NCBI GenBank assembly: GCA_947463665.1
Contig: CANHUD010000031.1
Span: 1 to 14,684, forward strand
DNA length: 14,684 nt
Source of the DNA: Sphingobacteriales bacterium
Lineage (GTDB): Bacteria > Bacteroidota > Bacteroidia > Chitinophagales > Chitinophagaceae
Direction: 5' to 3'
Positions 1 through 7,323 of this stretch are shown piece after piece. Numbering within the stretch: position 1 is the first letter of the stretch; every line of letters starts with the position of its first letter. The notes below the pieces were generated by a model. The model was given only the letters and a program-made list of their open reading frames with translations, did no database searches and was not told the origin of the DNA. A program made the translations under genes and the position numbers.

Positions 1-826
1 AAATAAAATTGTCTGAACCCGAAAACCTAATGTCCTCAAGTCTATCACCTATCTTAATATATCCCTCCGAGGGTCCAATGACATTCTGCCCAAAATAGAT
101 GCCGTTTTCAAATGATCGGTATAAAGATAGTGTTCTTAAAGGTTCCTTCCCGCCTATCCCTGTTTCCGGATCAAGAGTAGTAATCACACACCGTGCACAC
201 GGCTTCACTCCATAGAAGTCTACTGAATTTGCAGAAAACCGTAGCATCCGGTCTTCATCATGGGGTAAGCCACCTGAAAATACGAGATTGGGTCTGAAAC
301 GATCTATTCCTACAGGATGGTCAAGGCGCCTGTTTAGCTCTTTTAGTGAGGATTCACCAATCATCAGTATTGGAAATCCGTCGGAAAAACTGGTCGTATC
401 GCTGCCTTTTACAGCATAGTCCGGATCAATAGTTCTCTGTGTTGTATCCGGCATATATACAAGTTGCACCTTCCTTTCCAATATTTCAGAAAACCAGGCA
501 TCGACTGCTGCCGAGACTTCCACCGCGTCGCACACATCCTCCCATATCGAGACCTTTTTTTCTATACCTGAACATTCCCGTACATGAAAAGAAAAGGGGA
601 CGACATTTTTAGGGCGATTGTATATTGTTATAACGTCAGCATCCATTTTTACAGTAAACAATGCCAGCTGGTTGCATTCGCGTTGCGACAAAAACCGATT
701 GTTCTCATCCACCAGCATCCATCTCCGGTCCCATTCAAATCCGGTTCTTGTCAAATCGGTCTGGTTTACACTAATTCCTCGTAATGACTTTATGGGATAA
801 ACAAATAACCCGCTTATTTTGTACAT
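1..826 (-). CDS. MOSC domain-containing protein (YcbX/mARC-like), 3' end cut by window edge
   Basis: The minus strand is open for 275 codons from an ATG at 826 to the window edge. Family length is about 265-275 residues, so only the last few codons are probably missing. The N-terminus (YPIKSLRGISV, residues 10-20) and GFEWDRRWMLVD (29-40) match the MOSC N-terminal beta-barrel domain. The C-terminal MOSC domain shows RFRPNLV (176-182), KPCARC (208-213) and TLDPETG (217-223). In YcbX and eukaryotic mARC proteins a Cys at this place binds the molybdenum cofactor, and C213 is the likely equivalent. Such proteins are thought to reduce N-hydroxylated compounds or transfer sulfur, using a partner that supplies electrons. 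No separate ferredoxin domain is visible before the edge. I checked the frame line by line from 121 to 660 and found no frameshift. I recognise no clear promoter in 827-913. Family is confident; substrate is unknown. Confidence 0.9.
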   Translation of the reverse strand, partial: MYKISGLFVYPIKSLRGISVNQTDLTRTGFEWDRRWMLVDENNRFLSQRECNQLALFTVKMDADVITIYNRPKNVVPFSFHVRECSGIEKKVSIWEDVCDAVEVSAAVDAWFSEILERKVQLVYMPDTTQRTIDPDYAVKGSDTTSFSDGFPILMIGESSLKELNRRLDHPVGIDRFRPNLVFSGGLPHDEDRMLRFSANSVDFYGVKPCARCVITTLDPETGIGGKEPLRTLSLYRSFENGIYFGQNVIGPSEGYIKIGDRLEDIRFSGSDNFI

Positions 827-913
827 ATTTTTTAATAAATAATATGTGATCGATGAGCCTGTAGATAATATATAAAATACAAAACTTTACCGGAAAAACA
901 GGCCCAAAAACAT

Positions 914-943
914 AAAAGGCGATCATGTGAATGATCGCCTTTT
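914..943 (-). terminator. Hairpin terminator behind tRNA-Pro
   Basis: A perfect 13-bp inverted repeat (914-926 with 931-943) encloses a 4-base loop. The stem core is GGCGATCAT, with A-tracts on the left arm and T-tracts on the right. On the minus strand the hairpin starts 10 bases after the tRNA 3' end and closes in TTTT followed shortly by TTTTT, as expected for a rho-independent terminator. The A/T-flanked symmetry could also stop transcripts entering from the other side. Confidence 0.85.
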
Positions 944-952
944 AGATAAATA

Positions 953-1029
953 TGGTCGGGAAGACAAGATTCGAACTTGCGACCCCTTGCACCCCATGCA
1001 AGTACGCTACCGGGCTGCGCCACTTCCCG
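953..1029 (-). tRNA. tRNA-Pro (anticodon GGG)
   Basis: The minus strand folds as a standard 77-nt cloverleaf. The acceptor stem is CGGGAAG with CTTCCCG. The D arm is closed by GCGC/GCGT with an AGCCCGGTA loop. The anticodon stem is CTTGC/GCAAG around the loop ATGGGGT, which places GGG at positions 34-36. The T arm is GCAAG/CTTGT around TTCGAAT. The discriminator base is A and the 3' CCA is encoded in the DNA. The GGG anticodon reads the proline codons CCC and CCU. The gene has its own likely promoter upstream (1043-1073) and a hairpin terminator downstream (914-943), so it appears to be transcribed alone. Confidence 0.97.
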
Positions 1030-1042
1030 AACAAATGGGGAG

Positions 1043-1073
1043 CAAAAATAAGACTTAATTCCTTTCTGCAAAA
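1043..1073 (-). promoter_or_regulatory. Putative Bacteroidota-type promoter of tRNA-Pro
   Basis: On the minus strand TTTTG (1073-1069) lies 18 bases before TATTTTTG (1050-1043), an exact match to the Bacteroidota -7 consensus TAnnTTTG with a near-standard spacer. The tRNA 5' end follows 13 bases later. It overlaps the proposed promoter of the rightward operon. Confidence 0.55.
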
Positions 1074-1097
1074 TACATTTTGGAATTGTTATCTTCG
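1064..1097 (+). promoter_or_regulatory. Putative promoter of the dihydroorotase-like / heptose operon
   Basis: TATCTTCG (1090-1097) matches seven of eight positions of the Bacteroidota -7 element as usually seen (TAtcTTTG). A weak TTG-like -33 element, TTCTG (1064-1068), lies 21 bases upstream. The proposed start codon at 1114 follows 16 bases after the -7 box, which also supports starting the gene at 1114 and not further upstream inside the tRNA. Confidence 0.4.
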
Positions 1098-1113
1098 CAC
1101 AATTCATATTTTC

Positions 1114-2385
1114 ATGGATATCCTACTGCGCAAGGCCGTTATTCAGGACCCCGCGTCCACGTACTCCGGTAAAAAAATGGATCTACTCATCCGTGATGGA
1201 GTCATCTCAGAAATTGAACAGCATATAGATGCTCCCCCGGGGGCAACTTTAGTTGAACATGAGAATCTTTTTGTTTCACCCGGATGGATAGAAACTTTTT
1301 CCAATTTCTGCGATCCGGGCTATGAACACAAAGAAAATCTGGAAACCGGGGCCGCCGCCGCCGCTGCTGGCGGATTTACCCGTGTTTTTGTAGTGCCCAA
1401 TACGTCCCCTACCCTCCACACTAAAAGCCAGATTGAATATATTATAGAAAAAAGCAAACGGTTACCCGTTTACATTCATCCAATTGGAGCCCTTACAAAA
1501 AATACAGAGGGTAAAGAGCTGACCGAAATCTATGATATGTTCGCTTCCCAGGCGGTGGCTTTCTCTGATGGGTTTCAGCCAGTACAGTCCGCAGGACTAT
1601 TAATAAAGGCTTTGCAATATGCCAAAGCTATTGATGGAGTAGTAATTCAGGTCCCTGAAGATCGAACCATTCAGCCCGGTGGCTTAATGAATGAAGGTAT
1701 TGTTTCCACCCGACTGGGTTTACCCGGCAAACCGGTACTTTCAGAGGTATTGATGCTACAGCGCGATCTGGAACTAAACCGCTATGCAGATTCTGAACTT
1801 CATTTCACTGGTATTACATCTGCAAAATCTGTAGAACTGATCCGAAAGGCCAAAGCAGAAGGACTAAGGGTAAGTTGTTCCGTGACCCCTCATCATTTGT
1901 TCTTTTGTGATGAGGATCTGGCTGATTACAATACAAACCTAAAAGTTAGTCCGCCCATTCGTACCGCGGCAGACCGGCTGGCACTTAGAGAGGGGTTACT
2001 GGACGGTACTATTGATATGATCGCCTGTCATCACCAGCCTCATGAGTGGGATAGTAAAACCTGTGAATTTGAATATGCTCAATCAGGCATCATAGGTCTT
2101 GAAAGTTGTTTCGGAGTTTTGGGGGCACTCCAACTGCCTATCGAAAAAATAATAGAATTTCTGTGTATTCAGCCAAGAAATCGTTTCAAATTGAAGCAAC
2201 CCGCAATAGAAAAAGGTTGTGTTGCTGAATTGACACTTTTCAACCCGGATTGTGAATACGTATTTGAACAGACTGATTTACGATCTGCATCCTCTAATTC
2301 TCCGTTTATGGGAATGACCTTAAAAGGCAAGGTTATAGGGATTCTGAACAAGGATTCCTTATTTTTGAATGATATAAAGCTCTAA
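1114..2385 (+). CDS. Dihydroorotase-like amidohydrolase, probably non-catalytic
   Basis: This 423-residue protein has the length and overall pattern of class I dihydroorotases: CDPGYEHKENLETG (66-79), VVPNTSPT (93-100), TPHHL (258-262), KVSPPIR (277-283) and SGIIGLES (324-331). These enzymes close carbamoyl-aspartate to dihydroorotate in pyrimidine synthesis. Most metal and catalytic ligands are replaced, however. The usual D-x-H-x-H is ETFSN (60-64), the H of HCED is V180, the H of HVS is G233, and the D of ATDHAPH is H306. I infer a pseudoenzyme, perhaps structural, like the inactive PyrC' that assembles with aspartate carbamoyltransferase in Pseudomonas, or one with a new activity. The frame stays open upstream to 952 through the tRNA. 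ATG 1114 is preferred because homology starts there (MDILLRKAVI) and a likely promoter lies just before it. The next gene follows after 1 base. Confidence 0.85.
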   Translation: MDILLRKAVIQDPASTYSGKKMDLLIRDGVISEIEQHIDAPPGATLVEHENLFVSPGWIETFSNFCDPGYEHKENLETGAAAAAAGGFTRVFVVPNTSPTLHTKSQIEYIIEKSKRLPVYIHPIGALTKNTEGKELTEIYDMFASQAVAFSDGFQPVQSAGLLIKALQYAKAIDGVVIQVPEDRTIQPGGLMNEGIVSTRLGLPGKPVLSEVLMLQRDLELNRYADSELHFTGITSAKSVELIRKAKAEGLRVSCSVTPHHLFFCDEDLADYNTNLKVSPPIRTAADRLALREGLLDGTIDMIACHHQPHEWDSKTCEFEYAQSGIIGLESCFGVLGALQLPIEKIIEFLCIQPRNRFKLKQPAIEKGCVAELTLFNPDCEYVFEQTDLRSASSNSPFMGMTLKGKVIGILNKDSLFLNDIKL

Positions 2386-2386
2386 T

Positions 2387-2929
2387 ATGGAAAAGACGCA
2401 ATCATCTGCTGTTGCATCAGCCCCTTTACTTCCTTATGGATTGATCAGTGCACTTGTATCCGTCCTTTTTTATGTTATTCTTTACCTGAATGGTACGGAA
2501 GCTTTTATGCATCCCGTCGCCTTTCTCTCCTATCTGATCCCAATTACTTTTGCTGTTCTGGCTTGCCGGAAGGCCAGAAAACAAACGGGCTTTCTTGAAT
2601 TTGGTGCGGCCCTCCGGATCACTTTTGGAATCCAGGTTCTGTCCTTCTTCGCACTTACGCTGTTCAGTTATCTGCTGATGAATTACTTTGATCCTGGTTT
2701 TGCAGAAAGAATGCTTCAGCTGACGATCCAAAAAACACAGGAAATGCTTGAGCGTTTCAAGGTCCCCCAAAGTGAAATTGACAAACAGATAAAGGGCGTT
2801 ATGTCCAAAGACCTTTTTTCATTAAAAGCTATTCTGCAGAATTTTGCCATCAGCTGCATCGTTCTCTTTTTGTTTTCTCTGATTATCGCAGCATTTGTAA
2901 AAAAGAATAAACCTGAATTTCAGGCATAA
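2387..2929 (+). CDS. DUF4199 family membrane protein
   Basis: This 180-residue protein has four likely membrane segments at roughly 16-35, 41-60, 76-99 and 149-171. A charged, amphipathic stretch (about 106-145, with QKTQEMLERFKVPQSEID) separates the third and fourth. The arrangement fits DUF4199, a Bacteroidota-restricted family of unknown function. The short polar N-terminus and lysine-rich C-terminus (KKNKPEFQA) give no catalytic clue. It starts 1 base after the dihydroorotase-like gene and ends 2 bases before the GT2 glycosyltransferase, so it is surely co-transcribed with both. From memory, DUF4199 genes often stand next to such GT2 genes in Bacteroidota. A role as an accessory to a membrane glycosyltransferase is only an inference from position. 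Confidence 0.85.
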   Translation: MEKTQSSAVASAPLLPYGLISALVSVLFYVILYLNGTEAFMHPVAFLSYLIPITFAVLACRKARKQTGFLEFGAALRITFGIQVLSFFALTLFSYLLMNYFDPGFAERMLQLTIQKTQEMLERFKVPQSEIDKQIKGVMSKDLFSLKAILQNFAISCIVLFLFSLIIAAFVKKNKPEFQA

Positions 2930-2931
2930 TT

Positions 2932-3879
2932 ATGGATATATCTATCATCATACCTCTCAAAAATGAAGAGGAATCTCTGCCCGAATTATGCCAGTGGATA
3001 GGGGATGTAATGACTAAAAATAGCTTCACATTTGAAGTTGTCCTTGTTGATGATGGAAGTACAGATGATTCATGGAAGGTGATCCAGCAGTTAAGCCAAT
3101 CTGCCCCTCAGATTAAAGGCATTCGATTTCAGCGGAACTATGGCAAAAGTGCCGCTTTGAATGTGGGATTCGCTGCAGCTGGCGGAGACGTAGTTATAAC
3201 AATGGATGCGGATCTGCAGGATAGTCCGGATGAAATTCCCGAACTGTATGCTATGATCGTAAAGGACGGGTATGACCTTGTTAGCGGCTGGAAGAAAAAA
3301 CGCTACGACAATGTACTTACCAAGAATATACCGTCGAAATTTTTCAATGCCGTAACCAGGAAGATGTCGGGTATTCACCTGCACGACTTTAACTGCGGCC
3401 TGAAAGCATACAGAAAAAATGTTATTAAATCCATAGAAGTATACGGTGAAATGCACCGCTATATTCCAGTGCTGGCCAAATGGGCCGGGTTTCGGAAAAT
3501 TGGAGAGAAAGTAGTAGAACATCGCCCTCGCAAGTATGGCACTACAAAGTTTGGATGGGACCGATTTATCAATGGTTTTTTAGACCTTAACACCATCATG
3601 TTCATTGGAAAATTCGGGAAAAAACCGATGCAGTTCTTTGGTTTGATGGGTACGCTCTTTTTTATGGCAGGTACAGGCTTTGTTCTCTACCTTCTCCTAT
3701 CAAAACTTCTGTCTGTAGAGTTTAGCCTTACCAATAAACCTTCCTTTTATTTAGCATTGGCTACCATGATCTTAGGTTCCCAATTTTTTCTGGCTGGATT
3801 TTTAGGAGAACTCATAACCCGAAATGCTCCGGAAAGAAACCAGTACCTGATTCAGGAAACCATCCGGATTGATGGATAA
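2932..3879 (+). CDS. GT2 glycosyltransferase, polyprenyl-phosphate sugar transferase type
   Basis: This 315-residue protein has an N-terminal GT-A fold of the DPM1/GtrB/ArnC kind and two C-terminal membrane helices (about 234-260 and 271-295). Visible motifs are IIIPLKNEEESL (5-16), VLVDDGSTDDS (37-47), the metal and nucleotide-sugar site MDADLQD (91-97), FNCGLKAYR (153-161) and HRPRKYGTTKF (197-207). Relatives move a sugar from a nucleotide donor to undecaprenyl phosphate on the cytoplasmic face of the inner membrane, making a lipid-linked sugar for later use at the surface. The sugar cannot be read from the sequence. It lies inside the operon, 2 bases after DUF4199, and overlaps the following GT4 gene by 8 bases. 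Family is confident; donor and product are unknown. Confidence 0.93.
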   Translation: MDISIIIPLKNEEESLPELCQWIGDVMTKNSFTFEVVLVDDGSTDDSWKVIQQLSQSAPQIKGIRFQRNYGKSAALNVGFAAAGGDVVITMDADLQDSPDEIPELYAMIVKDGYDLVSGWKKKRYDNVLTKNIPSKFFNAVTRKMSGIHLHDFNCGLKAYRKNVIKSIEVYGEMHRYIPVLAKWAGFRKIGEKVVEHRPRKYGTTKFGWDRFINGFLDLNTIMFIGKFGKKPMQFFGLMGTLFFMAGTGFVLYLLLSKLLSVEFSLTNKPSFYLALATMILGSQFFLAGFLGELITRNAPERNQYLIQETIRIDG

Positions 3880-5014
3880 ATCCAAACATATCGTAATACT
3901 GGGATCCGCCTATCCATTAAGAGGTGGTGGATTAGCAACCTTTAACGAGCGGCTGGCACGTCAGTACCAGCAGGATGGCCATCGGGTTACTATTTTTACA
4001 TTTTCGCTTCAATACCCTTCTTTTTTGTTTCCGGGTACCACCCAATATTCTAAGGAAGATCCTCCGCCAGACCTGGATATTCGGGTTGCCATACATTCAG
4101 TTAATCCCATTAACTGGATCAGAGTGGGTTTGCATCTGAAGAAATTAAAGCCCGATCTTGTTATTGTTCGCTTCTGGATACCCTTCATGGGCCCTTGTCT
4201 CTCTACTATTTGCCGGATAGCCAAAAAAAATAATCATACTCGTATTATCTGTATTGCAGACAACATAATTCCTCATGAACATCGCCCGGGTGATGGGCTG
4301 CTGACCAGATGGTTTCTCCCGGCTCCCGATGCCTTTGTAACTATGAGTGATCAGGTAACACGAGATCTACAGTCATTTCACACAGGAAAACCGCATCGTC
4401 AACTCCCTCATCCTCTTTACGATAATTTTGGACCAGCCATTCCTAAAAACCAGGCAAGAGCTACACTTGGAATTGAAAAAGCGGATAAAGTGCTCCTGTT
4501 TTTCGGCTTTATACGTGCCTATAAAGGGCTGGATCTTTTGCTGGATGCCATGGCTCTCCCTCATATCCAACAATTGAGGATCCGATTGATCATTGCAGGA
4601 GAATTTTATCAGGATAAGCAACCCTATCTGGATCAGATTGAACGAAATGGATTGAAAGAATCGGTTCTCCTTTATGATTCGTTTATCGCGGATAATCAGG
4701 TAGCCATTATTTGCTGTGCGGCTGATTTCATTATTCAGCCATACCGACAGGCTACCCAGAGTGGTGTTACACCATTGGCGTATCATTTTCGGGTACCCAT
4801 GATTGTAACACGTGTTGGAGGTCTGCCGGATATGGTGCTGGATGGTCAAACAGGATTGGTTGCAGATCCGGAGGTGGCTTCGATTGCCCTTAAAATACAG
4901 GAAGCATTCGAAGCATCGCCAGAACATTATTTGCCAGCTATCGATGCGTTTAGAAAAAAACTATCCTGGAATACTTTTTCTGAACAGATTCTGAAACTAT
5001 ACGATGCGTTATAA
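3872..5014 (+). CDS. GT4 family glycosyltransferase, atypical E-x7-E region
   Basis: This 380-residue GT-B fold protein has an N-terminal acceptor domain opening with IVILGSAYPLRGGG (7-20) and a C-terminal donor domain with LFFGFIRAYKGLD (209-221), IIAGEF (240-245) and VGGLPDMVLDGQTGLV (315-330). In typical GT4 enzymes the donor site carries E-x7-E. Here the same place reads QATQSGVTPLAYHF (293-306), so neither glutamate is present. From memory, related Bacteroidota sequences share the ATQSGVT pattern, so this looks like a subfamily trait and not decay. ATG 3872 is chosen over a TTG one codon earlier. It overlaps the GT2 stop by 8 bases, and its own stop overlaps hddA by 11. Standing directly before the GDP-heptose genes, it is a candidate heptosyltransferase. 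That assignment is inference from position. Confidence 0.88.
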   Translation: MDKSKHIVILGSAYPLRGGGLATFNERLARQYQQDGHRVTIFTFSLQYPSFLFPGTTQYSKEDPPPDLDIRVAIHSVNPINWIRVGLHLKKLKPDLVIVRFWIPFMGPCLSTICRIAKKNNHTRIICIADNIIPHEHRPGDGLLTRWFLPAPDAFVTMSDQVTRDLQSFHTGKPHRQLPHPLYDNFGPAIPKNQARATLGIEKADKVLLFFGFIRAYKGLDLLLDAMALPHIQQLRIRLIIAGEFYQDKQPYLDQIERNGLKESVLLYDSFIADNQVAIICCAADFIIQPYRQATQSGVTPLAYHFRVPMIVTRVGGLPDMVLDGQTGLVADPEVASIALKIQEAFEASPEHYLPAIDAFRKKLSWNTFSEQILKLYDAL

Positions 5015-6035
5015 TGCAAGAGCTCCTCTACGCATCGGACTGGCGGGAGGAGGAACAGATGTAAGTCCATATACGGATGAATTCGGAGGGCTTGTCATCA
5101 ATGCTACCATCGATCTTTTTGCCAATGTTTCCCTGATCATGTCATCCTCTCCTGGTGTTACTATTTTCACTGAAAACCCTGTACCGTATTTTATTGAAGA
5201 TATACACAAGATTAATCCGGCAGATTGTCCTCCCCCATTTGATCTTTATGCTGGAGCATTGAAGTGGTTTGCTAACACATACGGGTATACAAACCTAAAT
5301 GGAATTACCATCTATTCCTCTATAGATGTTCCGCTGGGTTCCGGACTTGGTACATCTTCAACGCTGATGGTAGCCTTGATAGGCGTATTACTGGAGCTAA
5401 GAAATGAAAAACGTACTTCTTCTGAAATCGCTGCTATAGCCTATGATATAGAACGCATTGAATTGGGACATGCCGGTGGCAGGCAGGACCAGTATGCGGC
5501 CAGCTTTGGCGGATTGAATGCCATGCATTTTACATCAGCAACAAGCTGTAGCATTGATTCAATAGTCTGTGATAAAGCTTTTTTGAAAACTCTTGAATCA
5601 AGACTGATTTTATATTACACAGCTCATGATCGTTTCTCTTCTGTTATCATTAAAGAACAAATGGAAAGGGCATCACGGAAAGAAGCAGATTCACTTTCCG
5701 CCATGCATCAGTTGAAAATTCAGGCACATGAAATGAAATCAGCCCTTTTCAACAAAGATTTTAATGCTATTTCCCGATTGCTGGACAGCGGATTTCAAGA
5801 GAAAAAAAGAATGGCAACCGGTATATCAACCCCGGTTATAGAGGAAATATACCATGCAGCCAGACATGCCGGAGCTCTGGCTGGAAAAATTTCAGGTGCA
5901 GGTGGGGGCGGATTCATGGTTTTTTACAGCGAAGAGGTACATAAATCGGCTGTTACAGACGCTTTATGTACTTTTGGGGGCAAAATATTCCCTTTTTCAT
6001 TTACAGAAAAAGGACTGGAATCCTGGAAAGAATAA
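5004..6035 (+). CDS. hddA: D-glycero-alpha-D-manno-heptose 7-phosphate kinase (GHMP family)
   Basis: This 343-residue GHMP kinase shows the family's three motifs: RAPLRIGLAGGGTDVSPY (6-23), the phosphate-binding PLGSGLGTSSTL (110-121) and KISGAGGGGFM (295-305). GHAGGRQDQYAASFGG (155-170) is typical of the sugar-1-kinase branch that includes HddA and fucokinase. HddA phosphorylates D-glycero-D-manno-heptose 7-phosphate at C1 in the alpha configuration, giving the 1,7-bisphosphate, in the cytoplasm. The assignment rests on both the motifs and the context: gmhA, hddC and gmhB follow directly. The start overlaps the GT4 stop by 11 bases (ATGCGTTATAA), suggesting coupled translation, and gmhA begins 6 bases after the stop. 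A fucokinase-like substrate would be the alternative without this context. Confidence 0.92.
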   Translation: MRYNARAPLRIGLAGGGTDVSPYTDEFGGLVINATIDLFANVSLIMSSSPGVTIFTENPVPYFIEDIHKINPADCPPPFDLYAGALKWFANTYGYTNLNGITIYSSIDVPLGSGLGTSSTLMVALIGVLLELRNEKRTSSEIAAIAYDIERIELGHAGGRQDQYAASFGGLNAMHFTSATSCSIDSIVCDKAFLKTLESRLILYYTAHDRFSSVIIKEQMERASRKEADSLSAMHQLKIQAHEMKSALFNKDFNAISRLLDSGFQEKKRMATGISTPVIEEIYHAARHAGALAGKISGAGGGGFMVFYSEEVHKSAVTDALCTFGGKIFPFSFTEKGLESWKE

Positions 6036-6041
6036 AGAAAT

Positions 6042-6620
6042 ATGGAAAAAATTACATCAATCATCCGTGACTCCATACAGGTAAAACAATTGTTGTTACA
6101 GGATACTTCACTTTTGGAACGTCTTACATCAGCCGTTGATCATACGGTAAACGCCCTGCATAATGGTAATCGGTTGTGGTTCTGTGGAAATGGTGGAAGT
6201 GCCGCAGATGCCCAGCACCTGGCAGCAGAATTCAGTGGGAGGTTTTATCTGGATAGGAGAGCTCTGCCGGCTGAAGCACTGCATTGTAATACTTCTTACC
6301 TCACGGCAGTAGCCAATGATTACAGTTATGACGATGTGTATGCGCGTTTGGTTGAAGGCGTCTGTTCGCCGGGTGATATCCTATTTGGTTTTTCAACATC
6401 CGGCAATTCAAAAAATATCTCTAAAGCTTTTGCCAGTGCTCTGGAAAGAAAAATCATTACTATAGGGTTTACCGGGGAATCTGGTGGAGCATTGAAAGAA
6501 TTAAGTACCATTCTTTTTAATGTTCCTTCGACCACTACCCCTCGCATCCAGGAGGCTCACATAATGCTTGGTCATATCATTTGTCAACTAGCTGAGGAAA
6601 CATTTTTCCATGCCGGATAA
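6042..6620 (+). CDS. gmhA: Sedoheptulose 7-phosphate isomerase
   Basis: This 192-residue protein is a SIS-domain phosphosugar isomerase of the usual GmhA length. WFCGNGGSAADAQHLAAEF (46-64) holds the Ser, His and Glu at the active site (S53, H59 and E63 by position). ANDYSYDDVYAR (91-102) and the phosphate-binding FSTSGNSKN (117-125) follow, then RIQEAHIMLGHIICQ (168-182), which carries the C-terminal Gln and His residues. GmhA converts sedoheptulose 7-phosphate into D-glycero-D-manno-heptose 7-phosphate, the first committed step of nucleotide-heptose synthesis in the cytoplasm. It starts 6 bases after hddA, and its stop overlaps the hddC start by 11 bases. DiaA-like SIS proteins look similar, but the gene order settles the call. 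Confidence 0.95.
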   Translation: MEKITSIIRDSIQVKQLLLQDTSLLERLTSAVDHTVNALHNGNRLWFCGNGGSAADAQHLAAEFSGRFYLDRRALPAEALHCNTSYLTAVANDYSYDDVYARLVEGVCSPGDILFGFSTSGNSKNISKAFASALERKIITIGFTGESGGALKELSTILFNVPSTTTPRIQEAHIMLGHIICQLAEETFFHAG

Positions 6621-7323
6621 ACCTCATGAACTTATTATTCTTTGTGGTGGAGCCGGTTCAAGACTACGCTCTATTCTACCAGACATCCCCAAATTATTGG
6701 CTCCGATTGACAATAAAACCTTTCTGGATTTTCTATTGACCTTTTTTCGTTCACAAGGCATAGATCGGTTTTTATTTTGTACAGGTCATCTGGGTTTTAA
6801 GATCAAAGAGTATATGCTAGTTAACTACCCAGATGTAAAGGCCTTTTTTATACAGGAAGAAACTGCACTGGGAACCGGTGGAGCGCTTCTGCATGCCCTC
6901 CCCTATTCCACACAAGAACAAATATTGGTCACCAATGGGGATACACTTCATTTGACAAATCTGAATACTATCTGGGAAAAACACCTATCGGTAAACGCTG
7001 TGTGTACGCTGCAATCTGCTTATGTACCCGATGTTTCTCGGTACGGAACCATTACATGGAATGAGGATGACAGGGTTGTAGGCTTTAGGGAAAAACGAAT
7101 GTCAGGAGCCGGATGGATAAATGCGGGCACCTACATGGTCAATAAAGAAAAGCTTTTGAATAAAAAATTACCTGTTCAGTTTTCCTTCGAAAATGACTAT
7201 CTCCCCGATTTGGTTACTGATAAATCTCTTTGGGTAAACCGGCAGGAGGGTTATTTTTTAGACATTGGAATACCGGCGGATTTTGAGAGAGCACAAATTG
7301 AAATACCAGCCTATGTCAAGTGA
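6610..7323 (+). CDS. hddC: D-glycero-alpha-D-manno-heptose 1-phosphate guanylyltransferase
   Basis: This 237-residue nucleotidyltransferase of the sugar-phosphate NTP-transferase fold has the signature LCGGAGSRLRSI (11-22) plus PKLLAPI (27-33). It also shows TALGTGGALLHAL (85-97), the metal-binding VTNGDT (107-112) and FLDIGIPADFERA (216-228). HddC joins GTP and D-glycero-alpha-D-manno-heptose 1-phosphate to make GDP-heptose, the last step of the pathway. Sequence alone would only say sugar-1-phosphate nucleotidyltransferase. HddC is chosen because hddA, gmhA and gmhB surround it and because the kinase is the alpha-type HddA, not a fused HldE. The start overlaps gmhA by 11 bases (ATGCCGGATAA), and the stop overlaps gmhB by 11. 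Confidence 0.9.
   Translation: MPDKPHELIILCGGAGSRLRSILPDIPKLLAPIDNKTFLDFLLTFFRSQGIDRFLFCTGHLGFKIKEYMLVNYPDVKAFFIQEETALGTGGALLHALPYSTQEQILVTNGDTLHLTNLNTIWEKHLSVNAVCTLQSAYVPDVSRYGTITWNEDDRVVGFREKRMSGAGWINAGTYMVNKEKLLNKKLPVQFSFENDYLPDLVTDKSLWVNRQEGYFLDIGIPADFERAQIEIPAYVK

Noticed and set aside
584..800. Two short plus-strand frames opposite the MOSC gene
   Set aside because: They are antisense to a clearly coding, family-matching minus-strand frame.
1..826. Possible broken MOSC gene
   Set aside because: The frame reads through to the window edge without a stop or frameshift, at full family length.
832..1107. 91-codon minus-strand frame across the tRNA
   Set aside because: It runs through the tRNA gene and the terminator hairpin; the peptide is the well-known false translation of a tRNA.
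952..1113. Upstream extension of the dihydroorotase-like frame to an ATG at 952
   Set aside because: The extra 54 codons are the antisense of tRNA-Pro plus the promoter region and have no family similarity; ATG 1114 fits homology and promoter position.
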